Shown in pieces: positions 19,809-27,826 of a stretch of 64,000 bases of DNA. This DNA comes from Streptomyces uncialis (GTDB lineage: Bacteria > Actinomycetota > Actinomycetes > Streptomycetales > Streptomycetaceae). The stretch is from NCBI RefSeq assembly GCF_036250755.1, contig NZ_CP109583.1, positions 7,744,001-7,808,000 on the forward strand, given 5' to 3'. How positions within the stretch are numbered: position 1 is the first letter of the stretch; each line of letters begins with the position of its first letter. A program made the translations under genes and the position numbers. The notes under the pieces are model-generated. The model was given only the letters and a program-made list of their open reading frames with translations. It searched no databases and was not told the origin of the DNA.

Positions 19809-21500
19809 ATGACGTCCACGGTGCCCACCGCCGTCCAGCACACCGACGCGCAGCCGCCGATCACGATGTTCGGCCCGGACTTCCCGTACGCGTACGACGA
19901 CTTCCTCGCGCACCCGGCCGGGCTCGGGCAGATCCCGGCGACGGAGCACGGCCGTGAGGTGGCCGTGATCGGCGGCGGGCTGTCCGGGATCGTCACCGCG
20001 TACGAGCTGATGAAGATGGGGCTGCGGCCCGTCGTCTACGAGGCGGACATGATCGGCGGGCGGCTGCGGACCGTCGGCTTCGACGGCTGCGACCCGGAGC
20101 TCACCGCCGAGATGGGCGCGATGCGGTTCCCGCCGTCGTCCACCGCGCTCCAGCACTACATCGACCTGGTGGGCCTCACGACCCGCCCGTTCCCGAACCC
20201 GCTGGCCGAGGTCACCCCGTCCACGGTGGTCGACCTCAAGGGCGAGTCGCACTACGCGCGCACCCTGGACGACCTGCCCGGGGTGTACCGCCAGGTCGCC
20301 GAGGCGTGGAGCGCCTGTCTGGAGGAGGGCGCCGACTTCTCCGACATGAACCAGGCGATGCGTGAGCGCGACGTCCCGCGTATCCGCGAGATCTGGGCGA
20401 AGCTCGTGGAGAAGCTGGACAACCAGACCTTCTACGGCTTCCTCTGCGACTCGGAGGCGTTCAAGTCCTTCCGGCACCGGGAGATCTTCGGCCAGGTGGG
20501 CTTCGGGACCGGTGGCTGGGACACCGACTTCCCCAACTCCATCCTGGAGATCCTCCGTGTCGTCTACACCGAGGCCGACGACCACCACCGGGGCATCGTC
20601 GGCGGCAGCCAGCAGCTTCCGCTGCGGCTGTGGGAGCGCGAGCCGGGCAAGATCGTCCACTGGGCGCAGGGCACCTCGCTGTCCTCGCTGCACGGCGGCA
20701 CCCCGCGTCCGGCGGTGACCCGGCTGCACCGTACGGCGGGCAACCGGATCACGGTCACCGACTCCTCCGGTGACATCCGGACCTTCCCCGCGGTCGTCTT
20801 CACCGCGCAGTCCTGGATGCTGCTGTCGAAGATCGAGTGCGACGACGAGCTGTTCCCCATCGACCACTGGACCGCCATCGAGCGCACCCACTACATGGAG
20901 TCCAGCAAGCTGTTCGTCCCCGTCGACCGGCCGTTCTGGCTGGACAAGGACGAGGAGACCGGCCGGGACGTGATGTCGATGACGCTCACCGACCGGATGA
21001 CCCGGGGTACGTACCTGCTCGACGACGGCCCGGACAGGCCCGCCGTGATCTGCCTCTCCTACACCTGGTGCGACGACAGCCTCAAGTGGCTCCCGCTGTC
21101 GGCCCACGAGCGGATGGAGGTCATGCTGAAGTCGCTCGGCGAGATCTATCCGAACGTCGACATCCGCAAGCACATCATCGGCAACCCGGTCACCGTGTCC
21201 TGGGAGAACGAGCCCTACTTCATGGGCGCGTTCAAGGCCAACCTGCCCGGCCACTACCGCTACCAGCGGCGGCTGTTCACCCACTTCATGCAGGACCGGC
21301 TGCCCGAGGACAAGCGGGGCATCTACCTCGCGGGCGACGACATCTCCTGGACCGCGGGCTGGGCCGAGGGCGCCGTGCAGACCGCGCTCAACGCCGTATG
21401 GGGTGTGATGCGCCAGTTCGGCGGCGCCACCGACGCGACCAACCCGGGCCCGGGCGACCGGTACGACGAGATCGCCCCGGTGGAACTCCCCGACGACTGA
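19809..21500 (+). CDS. Flavin-containing amine/L-amino-acid oxidase (tryptophan 2-monooxygenase-like)
   Basis: A 563-residue FAD enzyme of the monoamine-oxidase superfamily. The dinucleotide fold VAVIGGGLSGIVTAYELMKM lies near residues 56-75, followed by GGRLRTV and MGAMRFPPSS. The C-terminal FAD motif GIYLAGDDISWTAGWAEGAV is canonical. Size and the MGAMRFP motif resemble bacterial tryptophan monooxygenases and L-amino-acid oxidases. The substrate is not determinable; an amino acid is likely given the adjacent Lrp regulator. No signal peptide, so cytoplasmic. Confidence 0.85.
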   Translation: MTSTVPTAVQHTDAQPPITMFGPDFPYAYDDFLAHPAGLGQIPATEHGREVAVIGGGLSGIVTAYELMKMGLRPVVYEADMIGGRLRTVGFDGCDPELTAEMGAMRFPPSSTALQHYIDLVGLTTRPFPNPLAEVTPSTVVDLKGESHYARTLDDLPGVYRQVAEAWSACLEEGADFSDMNQAMRERDVPRIREIWAKLVEKLDNQTFYGFLCDSEAFKSFRHREIFGQVGFGTGGWDTDFPNSILEILRVVYTEADDHHRGIVGGSQQLPLRLWEREPGKIVHWAQGTSLSSLHGGTPRPAVTRLHRTAGNRITVTDSSGDIRTFPAVVFTAQSWMLLSKIECDDELFPIDHWTAIERTHYMESSKLFVPVDRPFWLDKDEETGRDVMSMTLTDRMTRGTYLLDDGPDRPAVICLSYTWCDDSLKWLPLSAHERMEVMLKSLGEIYPNVDIRKHIIGNPVTVSWENEPYFMGAFKANLPGHYRYQRRLFTHFMQDRLPEDKRGIYLAGDDISWTAGWAEGAVQTALNAVWGVMRQFGGATDATNPGPGDRYDEIAPVELPDD

Positions 21501-21510
21501 CCCTCCCCGC

Positions 21511-21582
21511 GGACCCGGACCCGGACCCGGACCCGGACCCGGAGCCGGAGCCGGACCCGGACGCGAAACTGGACCCGGACCG
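21511..21582. repeat. GGACCC hexanucleotide repeat
   Basis: About ten units of a GGACCC/GGAGCC hexamer with decay at the end, between the amine oxidase stop and the convergent TetR gene. No coding or terminator role is evident. Confidence 0.85.
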
Positions 21583-21613
21583 TTTCCCCGCCCGTTCCCG
21601 ACGGCGCCCCCGC

Positions 21614-22228
21614 TCAGCCGGTGGGCGCCGTCACCGCGTCCCAGGCGGCCAGCGCGCGGTCCGCGATCCGCTCCAGCTCCGCCCGTCCGGCGCCGTCCCT
21701 GGCCTGCACCGACATGCCCTGGAGGACGGCCGTGTAGAAGGCGGCGGCGCTGCCGGTGTCGGTACCGGGCGCCAGTTCGCCCTCGCGCACCCCCTGGTCG
21801 AGCCGTGCGCGCAGGGCGTCGGCCCCGTCCCGGCGGATACCGGCGAGATGGTCGCGGGCGCCCGCGCCGGACTCCGAGCAGTTCAGCGCCGAGAGCACGA
21901 TCATGCAGCCGGTCGGATGCCCGGGCCCGGTGTAGTCCCGGGCGTTGGTCCGCAGCATGGCGGCCACGGCGTCGTACGCGGTGGGCTCCTCGACCAGGGC
22001 GCGGCTCACCGGCTCGCCCGCCGTCCGCTCGTACAGCTCGACGGCCTCCCGGAACAGCCGCTCCTTGGAGCCGAACGCCGCGTAGAGGCTGGGCGAGCTG
22101 ATGCCCATCGCGGCGGTGAGGTCGGTCATCGAGGTGGCCTCGTAGCCGTACTCCCAGAAGGTCTCCATGGCGCGGGCCAGGGCGATGTCCCGGTCGAAGG
22201 CCCGGGGGCGTCCGCGTGCCGGGGGCAT
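21614..22228 (-). CDS. TetR family transcriptional regulator (controls the divergent SDR)
   Basis: A 204-residue repressor. The N-terminal helix-turn-helix spans about residues 15-60 (TSMTDLTAAMGISSPSLYAA, then FGSKERLF), and the C-terminal ligand domain is of the AcrR type. It is divergent from an SDR gene, and the 190-nt spacer contains one perfect and one imperfect palindrome, so it probably represses both genes. The inducer is unknown. Confidence 0.92.
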   Translation of the reverse strand: MPPARGRPRAFDRDIALARAMETFWEYGYEATSMTDLTAAMGISSPSLYAAFGSKERLFREAVELYERTAGEPVSRALVEEPTAYDAVAAMLRTNARDYTGPGHPTGCMIVLSALNCSESGAGARDHLAGIRRDGADALRARLDQGVREGELAPGTDTGSAAAFYTAVLQGMSVQARDGAGRAELERIADRALAAWDAVTAPTG

Positions 22229-22290
22229 GGCGCTCCTCCTCCGCTGCTCGCCGTGTCCGGTCCGCCGTCGCGCGTACCGGTCGGCTGTCT

Positions 22291-22312
22291 TTCTGTGTCG
22301 AGTGACAAATAT
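22291..22312. promoter_or_regulatory. Imperfect TetR operator, regulator-proximal
   Basis: TTCTGTGTCG followed by AG and a degenerate right arm TGACAAATAT. The left arm is identical to that of the perfect site 56 bp away. It lies about 65 bp upstream of the TetR start, fitting autoregulation. Confidence 0.7.
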
Positions 22313-22346
22313 ATGCCTTGACGTGCCGGGGTGGCGCGTGAATATA

Positions 22347-22368
22347 TTCTGTGTCGACCGACACAGAA
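22347..22368. promoter_or_regulatory. Perfect TetR operator, SDR-proximal
   Basis: Palindrome TTCTGTGTCG-AC-CGACACAGAA, perfect 10-bp arms with a 2-bp spacer, in an AT-rich island about 50 bp before the SDR start. Such AT-rich palindromes are rare in this DNA. Confidence 0.85.
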
Positions 22369-22418
22369 ATAGTGTCCGAGGTCGTGGGAACGATCAGGGG
22401 AACAGGGGAGTGGGACAT

Positions 22419-23165
22419 ATGGACGCGCTGCGGGGCAAGGTCGCGCTGGTGACGGGTGGCAGCCGGGGGATCGGGGCGGCGGTGGTGCGGCGGCTCGCCC
22501 GGGACGGCGCGGATGTCGCGTTCACGTACGTCAGTCCGCTCGGTGCGGAGCGGGCCAAGGACGTGGTGGCCGAGGTCGAGGCGATGGGCCGGCGCGCGGT
22601 GATGCTGGAGGCGGACTCGGCCGACGCGGCGGCGGTCGTGGCGTCGGTGGAACGCGCGGTGGCGGAGCTGGGCGGGCTGGACATCCTCGTCAACAACGCG
22701 GGCATCTTCCCGTTCGGACCGGTCGAGGACGTGACGCTCGACGAGCTGGACCGGGCGCTGGCGGTGCACGCGCGCGCCGCGTTCCTCGCGGCCCAGGCGG
22801 CGTCGCGGTATCTGCCGGAGGGCGGCCGGATCATCAGCGTCGGCAGCAGCCTGGTGGAGCGCGCGCCGTTCGGCGGGATCGCGCTGTACTCGATGACCAA
22901 GGCGGCCCTGAGCGGTCTGACCCGGGCGCTGGCCCGGGAGTTCGGCCCCCGGGGGATCACCGTGAACGTCGTCCACCCCGGGTCCACGGACACCGAAATG
23001 AACCCGGTGGACGCCGAAGGCGCCGACGAACAGCGGGCGCTGGCGGCACTCGGACGCTTCATGGACCCCGACGACGTCGCGGCGACCATCGCGCATCTGG
23101 CGGGTCCCGGAGGCCGCAACATCACGGGCGCGGCGCTGACGGTCGACGCGGGCAGCAACGCGTAG
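22419..23165 (+). CDS. SDR family oxidoreductase (3-oxoacyl-ACP reductase-like)
   Basis: A 248-residue classical short-chain dehydrogenase/reductase. It has cofactor motif TGGSRGIG (near residue 12), NNAG, catalytic Ser in SVGSS and the YSMTK active-site Tyr/Lys pair, with PG(S)TDTEMN after. An AGGGGAG site nine bases before ATG 22419 fixes the start. It is controlled by the divergent TetR through the palindromes upstream. Similar TetR/SDR pairs are common xenobiotic or quinone-response modules; the substrate is unknown. Confidence 0.92.
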   Translation: MDALRGKVALVTGGSRGIGAAVVRRLARDGADVAFTYVSPLGAERAKDVVAEVEAMGRRAVMLEADSADAAAVVASVERAVAELGGLDILVNNAGIFPFGPVEDVTLDELDRALAVHARAAFLAAQAASRYLPEGGRIISVGSSLVERAPFGGIALYSMTKAALSGLTRALAREFGPRGITVNVVHPGSTDTEMNPVDAEGADEQRALAALGRFMDPDDVAATIAHLAGPGGRNITGAALTVDAGSNA

Positions 23166-23600
23166 GCCCCGGGGCGGGGCGGGGCGGGCGGTACGGGCGG
23201 TGTGTCCGGGGCGGGGCGTGCGTGCGGGCCCGCCCCGGTGCTGGTGGCGCGTGCCGGGCGGGCCCGGGGTGAATGGTTGCGCCCCGGAGTTCCCGGTCGC
23301 GGGCCGGGAGCGAACGGGGAGGTGCCGGGCCCGGAGCGAACGGGCGGCGCCGGGCCCGCGCCGCCCCCGCACCCGCCCCCGCGCCGCCCCCGCACCCGCA
23401 CCCGGGTCCGCGCCGCACCCGTACCCGCACCCGGGTCCGCGCCGCCCCCGCCCCCGCCCCCGGGCCCGTGCCGCGTTCGCCGGGGTGGACGCGCGGCGCC
23501 GTCCGGTCCGGCCCGCGTGGGGCCGGTGCCGGACGGCGCCGTGTTGTGCCCGGTGCCATGACCGCTGTCCCTTCGGCGGCACCGGGGGCTTCGGGTGGCG
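23166..23600. other. Extremely GC-rich intergenic region with short repeats
   Basis: 435 nt between convergent SDR and hydrolase genes. GGGGC runs at the left are followed by C/G-rich low-complexity sequence. A 26-nt segment ending CCGGGTCCGCGCCGC is repeated at 23391-23416 and 23420-23445 (period 29). No coding sequence is credible despite open frames; termination of both genes may occur here. Confidence 0.6.
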
Positions 23601-24251
23601 TCAGCCGTTGTTGTTGCCGCTCGCCGCCGAGTGGCTGGCGATGACCGCGCCGTAGAACGGCATGGCCAGGTTGGCGAAGATGTCGGCCGTACCCGGACCG
23701 CCGGGGTTCTTCCAGTCCCGCAGCAGCTCGGATATCACGCCGACCGTGCTGTTGAGGGTGGCGCCCGCGTTCTGGAGGCGGAGCAGGGAGGTCTCGCGGG
23801 CCAGCTTGTTGGTGGTGCCGGAGGCGTCCGTCACGGAGTGCACGTGGTAGCCGTGACCCAGGGCGGACAGCGAGGCGAACATCAAGCAGACGTCGGTGAT
23901 GACACCGGCGATGACCAGGTTCGGCCGGTCCATGGCGCGTACGGCGGCCTCGAACGCCGGGTCGTCGAAGGCGTCGACCTCACCGGAGCGGTGGATGACC
24001 GGCGCCCCGGCCGGCAGCTCGGCGGCCAGTTCCGGCAGCAGCGGGCCGTTGGGGCCCTGCGGCGCGGAGGTGGTGGCCACGATCGGCAGGCCGAAGACCT
24101 TCGCGGTACGGGCCAGCGCCTGGGCGTTGCGGCGGACCTCGTTCTGGTCGTGGTCCTGGACGCCGAGGAGGAGTCCGCTCTGGTGGTCGACCAGCAGGAT
24201 GCCCGTGTTCTCGGGTGTCAGCCGGTTCGTCACGTAGCTGTTGCCGCTCAT
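23601..24251 (-). CDS. Isochorismatase-family hydrolase, YcaC-like
   Basis: A 216-residue cysteine hydrolase of the isochorismatase-like fold. It has the Asp strand ILLVDHQSGLL (near residue 20) and the catalytic Cys in VIAGVITDVCLMFASLSA. It closely parallels E. coli YcaC in length and motifs (PNGPLLPEL, VTDASGT). ATG 24251, preceded by GGGAG, is chosen; the longer frame lacks a site. YcaC-type enzymes have no firmly established substrate. The upstream MarR gene and an inverted repeat in its promoter suggest aromatic or stress induction. Confidence 0.9.
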   Translation of the reverse strand: MSGNSYVTNRLTPENTGILLVDHQSGLLLGVQDHDQNEVRRNAQALARTAKVFGLPIVATTSAPQGPNGPLLPELAAELPAGAPVIHRSGEVDAFDDPAFEAAVRAMDRPNLVIAGVITDVCLMFASLSALGHGYHVHSVTDASGTTNKLARETSLLRLQNAGATLNSTVGVISELLRDWKNPGGPGTADIFANLAMPFYGAVIASHSAASGNNNG

Positions 24252-24313
24252 GTCGTCGTGTCTCCCTCGGGCTCCGGGCGGGTGCTCCGCGAGGCTCCCT
24301 GTCGATGGGGTTC

Positions 24314-24337
24314 CGCAAGCCCCGTTTGTTGCTTGCG
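24314..24337. promoter_or_regulatory. Candidate MarR operator
   Basis: Inverted repeat CGCAAGC-N10-GCTTGCG in the 154-nt gap between the MarR gene and the hydrolase gene, about 65 bp upstream of the hydrolase ATG. An overlapping TTGCGCAA palindrome lies at 24333-24340. Confidence 0.6.
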
Positions 24338-24405
24338 CAATCACCTTAACCGAGACAGTGCCGTTCCTATTTCCGCCTTCCGGCGGGAAGGTCAGGTGAT
24401 CCGGG

Positions 24406-24882
24406 TCACACCTCGGTGTCGCATGCCTCCGGGCCCTCGCCGCTCCTCAGCCGGCCCAGGACACCGCCGAGCATCCGCAGCTCATCGGGGGTGAGCCGGT
24501 CCGCGAACATCCGCTCCACCACCTCGGCATTGGTCCGCACGGCCGCCCGCAGCAGCTTCCGGCCCTCGTCGGTGAGCTGGATCAGCGCCCCGCGCTGGTC
24601 CTCCTCGACGGGCGTACGGGTCACCAGGCCCCGTTGCGACAGCCGGTCGCACAGCCTGCTCACGGCACTCGCCGTCAGTACGATCCGGTGCTTGAGGTCC
24701 TTCATCCGGGTCCCCGCCAGGGGGATGTTCACCAGCGCGTCGAACTCGCTGACGGACAGCCGGTGGCGGTCCGCGAGCTCCCGCTCGATCTCCCGCAGGA
24801 CCTCGTTGTGGACCTCCATGAGCGTGCGCCAGACCCCGACCTTGAACGGCCGGGACATCGCGTCGGCATTCGTCCGCGCCAT
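24406..24882 (-). CDS. MarR family transcriptional regulator
   Basis: A 158-residue winged-helix regulator: LSVSEFDALVNIPLAGTRMK, recognition helix TASAVSRLCDRLSQRGLVTR and wing VEEDQRGALIQLTDEG. ATG 24882, with GGAGGAGG eight bases upstream, is preferred over a start 30 nt earlier. It is oriented with the YcaC-like hydrolase downstream. Probably an autorepressor that also controls that gene. Confidence 0.9.
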   Translation of the reverse strand: MARTNADAMSRPFKVGVWRTLMEVHNEVLREIERELADRHRLSVSEFDALVNIPLAGTRMKDLKHRIVLTASAVSRLCDRLSQRGLVTRTPVEEDQRGALIQLTDEGRKLLRAAVRTNAEVVERMFADRLTPDELRMLGGVLGRLRSGEGPEACDTEV

Positions 24883-25006
24883 CCCTCGTGCCTCCTCCGT
24901 GTGTGTACGCACTCATCCATGTCGCGTCCCGCCATTCTCCCAGGTGGCGGGCGGGAGCGGGGTGCGCCGACGCGGGGGGCGGGGGAGCGGGGCCCGGGAG
25001 GGCGGC

Positions 25007-25699
25007 TCAGCGGGCCGGGGTCAGCAGGAATCGGGACACGAGGCCCACCGCGGAGTCGAGACGGACGGCCGTCTCCGCGGCGAGCGAGGGCAGCCCGCGC
25101 AGGGCCCACAGGCCCCGGGCCGCCGCCCAGGCCGCGTCCCGGGCCCGGTCCAGGCTCCAGGAGGCCATGAGATGGGTCAGCGGATCGGCGAGTTCGAGTA
25201 CATCGGGTCCGGGCATCAGTTCCTCGCGGACCCGTTCCTCCAGCAGGGCGAGCAGTTCGCCCACCCGCTCGAACTCGTCCTCCAGGTCGGCCGGTTCGCA
25301 GCCCAGCGTATGGCAGGTGTCGACCACGGCGAGCGCCAGGTCGTGCCCGATATGGGCGTTCACGCCCGCGAGGGCGAACTGGACGGACCGTACCCCCGGA
25401 TGACCCCGGAGCTGGAACAACGGCCGCCAGCACGCGGGCGCCCGTCCGCCGCCCGCCACCGTGTCCACCGCCGCCAGGTACCGCTCCGCGAACCGGACGT
25501 CCAGCGTCACGGCGGCCCGCCGGTCGGCGAAGCCGCCGCCGTCGATGTCCCGGCCGATGGCCTCGGTGACGGTCAGATACAGCCGGTTGAACACCGCGAC
25601 CCCGTCGTCCGGCCGCCACCCGTCGCCCAGCGCGCGCATCCTGCGCACCACCCCGTCGATCCCGTGCGCCGGGGCGGGGAACTCCTCCAACCGCGTCAT
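25007..25699 (-). CDS. DUF5995 family protein
   Basis: A 230-residue, largely helical cytoplasmic protein that I recognise as DUF5995. Features include the segment VRSVQFALAGVNAHIGHDLA near residue 110 and a conserved His/Asp-bearing helix after it. Such all-alpha folds with NxHIxxDL motifs may bind metal, but the function is unknown. No signal peptide. It appears monocistronic between the MarR gene and the orphan-domain gene. Confidence 0.82.
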   Translation of the reverse strand: MTRLEEFPAPAHGIDGVVRRMRALGDGWRPDDGVAVFNRLYLTVTEAIGRDIDGGGFADRRAAVTLDVRFAERYLAAVDTVAGGGRAPACWRPLFQLRGHPGVRSVQFALAGVNAHIGHDLALAVVDTCHTLGCEPADLEDEFERVGELLALLEERVREELMPGPDVLELADPLTHLMASWSLDRARDAAWAAARGLWALRGLPSLAAETAVRLDSAVGLVSRFLLTPAR

Positions 25700-25792
25700 G
25701 GACGCAGCGTCGCAGCCGTCGTGCCCGCGCGGGCGCCGAAGGGCCGCCGCTTCGCCGGAACGGGGGTACGCCGGTCGGGGGAGCGGGTGCCG

Positions 25793-26347
25793 TCAGGGGG
25801 CCTCCGGGCGCCGGTTGTACCGGTTGAGCGTCGCCTTGTTGGTCGAGGTGTCCTGGAACACCAGCTCCCAAGGGCCGGTGTTGACGTCGAAGTCCTTCCC
25901 GAAACCGACCCACTTGCCCGCGATACGGCGTCCCGTCGGCTCGACGAGCAGCTGGATCGCGCCGTGGTACCGCGCACCCGAGTAGTAGCCCTCCCGGGCG
26001 GTCTGCTCGGTCCAGGTGCCCGTGACGACGGCTCCGTCGAGCTCCAGATCCATGGTGAGAGGACTGTCGGAGGACCCGGGGAGGCTGCGTACCGTCAGCC
26101 GGTTCCCGTGCTGGAGCACGACGACGTGATGGAGCCCGGTGAACGTCCCCTCACGGCCACTGGAGAAGTACTCGTAGCGGCTCAGCCACACCCCGGAGTA
26201 CTGGCCGTGCGGGGCGACCGGCTCGGCGCGCGGCGAGGCGGCGGGGGCCACGCCGTCGGCCGACGGCGCCAGATCATGACCGCCGTGCCCGTCACCGGAG
26301 ATCCGCACGGAGGGGCTGAGGCCGGCGAAGCCCGGATTCTCGTTCAT
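25793..26347 (-). CDS. Hypothetical protein resembling the C-terminal domain of Streptomyces XRE regulators
   Basis: A 184-residue protein. After a ~45-residue disordered N terminus it has a beta-rich domain with YSGVWLSRYEYFSSGREG, GLHHVVVLQHGNRL and KWVGFGKDFDVNTGPWELVF. I recall this domain fused behind an N-terminal helix-turn-helix in many Streptomyces XRE-type regulators. Here no DNA-binding domain is encoded in frame, and the ~45 codons upstream of ATG 26347 do not look coding. It may be a stand-alone ligand-sensing relic. It is divergent from the GntR gene. Confidence 0.75.
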   Translation of the reverse strand: MNENPGFAGLSPSVRISGDGHGGHDLAPSADGVAPAASPRAEPVAPHGQYSGVWLSRYEYFSSGREGTFTGLHHVVVLQHGNRLTVRSLPGSSDSPLTMDLELDGAVVTGTWTEQTAREGYYSGARYHGAIQLLVEPTGRRIAGKWVGFGKDFDVNTGPWELVFQDTSTNKATLNRYNRRPEAP

Positions 26348-26484
26348 CACTGTTCCGCCTCGCATCGCTGGACGAGCCGTTCCGATGTCACCTCTGGTTC
26401 TGCCCGCCGCCATCCGCTCCGTACCGCGCTCAACTCGCCCGGAGGGACGAGGTCTCGGTGGTCCGTCGGCGTCGGGAATCACCC

Positions 26485-26537
26485 TTGACCGCGCGGCGTG
26501 GGATGACCAACATGACTACTGGACCAGTCCACTAGTC
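26485..26537 (+). promoter_or_regulatory. GntR gene promoter with overlapping operator
   Basis: TTGACC (26485-26490), N17, CAACAT (26508-26513), immediately followed by the inverted repeat GACTACTGG-N6-CCACTAGTC (26514-26537, one arm mismatch). Placement over the transcription start suggests autorepression. Confidence 0.65.
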
Positions 26538-26551
26538 AGGGGAGACGCGAA

Positions 26552-27283
26552 ATGGCGCTGCCGAAGTACGACCAGATCGCTGCTGACCTTCGCGGTCAGA
26601 TCGTTCGTGGTGATCTGAAGCCCGGGGACGTGCTGCCGTCGGAGCGGGAGTTGACCGAACGCTGGAAGGTGGCGCGGGCCACGGTCGTCAGGGCGATCCA
26701 GGTGCTGCGGCAGGAGGAGTTGGTGGAGACCCGCCAGGGCGTCGGCACCCTGGTCCGCGAGCGGCTGCCGCTTGCCCGTACGGCGGGCGAGCGCTACCGG
26801 ACCGCTCGGGCGACCGGCTTCATCTACACCGCGGGAGAGCACGCGGACATCCTCTCCGCCGAGATGGTTCCCGCCCCGGAGGATGTCGCGACCGCTCTCG
26901 GGGTGGCTGCCGGTGATCAGGTGGCCCGCAGGCATCGCGTCACCCGGGAGGGTGAAACGGCCACGGCGACATCGTTCTCCTGGTTCACCGCCGAGGTTGC
27001 CGGGGCGGCTCCTCGGCTGCTTCAGGCGGAGCGCGTGCGTGAAGGTACGACCCGCTACGTCGAGATGCAGACCGGCCGGACCCCTCACACGGGTCGGGAC
27101 TGGTGGACCGCGCGCCTGGCGACGGCCGATGAACTGCGGATTCTGGAGCTTGAGGGTCCCCAGGCGGTGGGCGAGGTGCGGCACATCGCGTACGACGCGG
27201 ACGGCCTGCCACTGGCCTACGAAGTGGGTGTGGCCCCCGCCGGACGTTGGTCCCGGACCGAGGAATACCCCATGGGGAACTGA
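26552..27283 (+). CDS. GntR family transcriptional regulator (HutC/UTRA subfamily)
   Basis: A 243-residue regulator. It has an N-terminal winged helix (YDQIAADLRGQIVRGDLKPG, PSERELTERWKVARATVVRA) and a C-terminal UTRA effector domain. GGGGAG precedes the ATG. Related inverted repeats occur in its own promoter and in that of the small-gene operon downstream, which it probably controls. The effector is unknown. Confidence 0.92.
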   Translation: MALPKYDQIAADLRGQIVRGDLKPGDVLPSERELTERWKVARATVVRAIQVLRQEELVETRQGVGTLVRERLPLARTAGERYRTARATGFIYTAGEHADILSAEMVPAPEDVATALGVAAGDQVARRHRVTREGETATATSFSWFTAEVAGAAPRLLQAERVREGTTRYVEMQTGRTPHTGRDWWTARLATADELRILELEGPQAVGEVRHIAYDADGLPLAYEVGVAPAGRWSRTEEYPMGN

Positions 27284-27300
27284 CTGCTGACGCTCCCTCA

Positions 27301-27330
27301 ACGGCCCCTGTCCCGGCAGGGGTCGTTTTT
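27301..27330 (+). terminator. Rho-independent terminator after the GntR gene
   Basis: 10-bp stem ACGGCCCCTG/CAGGGGTCGT (one G-U pair), 6-nt loop, followed by a T-run. One of the few classical U-tract terminators in the window. Confidence 0.9.
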
Positions 27331-27339
27331 CCGCACCTC

Positions 27340-27368
27340 TTGACCTGACTAGTCCACCGGTGGACCAT
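27340..27368 (+). promoter_or_regulatory. Promoter of the small-gene operon with GntR-type operator
   Basis: TTGACC (27340-27345), N17, GACCAT (27363-27368). The spacer contains the perfect palindrome GTCCACCGGTGGAC (27352-27365), flanked by GACTA as in the GntR promoter. Occupancy would block RNA polymerase. Confidence 0.65.
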
Positions 27369-27397
27369 GCCAGTCAACTGAGGAGAGGCGGTGCGCG

Positions 27398-27826
27398 ATG
27401 GAGCGTCCCACACCGGGCGGCCTCGTGATCGACACAGCACGCGAACGCATGGGCCAGGTCATGGACACCGTGGATGGCCGAATCCACCTCCGCCCTTTGG
27501 GCGGAGGCCGGGAGTGGACCGTCGACCCGGGTCACGTACGGCCCGCGACGGAGGCGGAAGTGCTGGCGGCGAAGGTCGCACTCGTCAACGCGCGGTCCAC
27601 GGGGGCGGTCCGATGGCCCGCTCCGTGTTCCGGTACGTCCGGTGGCGGCTCGTCACGGTTCCGCCGTCGCCCGAGGTGCGGGCTGTCTGTTCGCCGTGCG
27701 GCGCGCGCTCCGCAGCCGTCGACCGGGAGGACCGGACCGAGGCGGAGGAATGGGCCATGGACCATACGGGCCACCATCCGTCGCACACCGCGTACAACGG
27801 GGTCGCCACGTCGGTGTGGCGGATGA
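27398..27826 (+). CDS. Small conserved Streptomyces protein with probable stop-loss extension
   Basis: The first ~71 residues (MERPTPGGLVIDTARERMGQ, then LRPLGGGREW) match a small Streptomyces protein I have seen encoded next to DUF7848 genes. After residue 71 the frame runs on for another 71 Arg/Pro-rich residues that antisense-read like another frame, because it overlaps the next gene. At the ATG of that gene the sequence is CGATGG; a G-to-A change would give ATGA, ending this protein at residue 71. Loss of the normal stop is therefore likely. The function is unknown. Confidence 0.65.
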   Translation: MERPTPGGLVIDTARERMGQVMDTVDGRIHLRPLGGGREWTVDPGHVRPATEAEVLAAKVALVNARSTGAVRWPAPCSGTSGGGSSRFRRRPRCGLSVRRAARAPQPSTGRTGPRRRNGPWTIRATIRRTPRTTGSPRRCGG

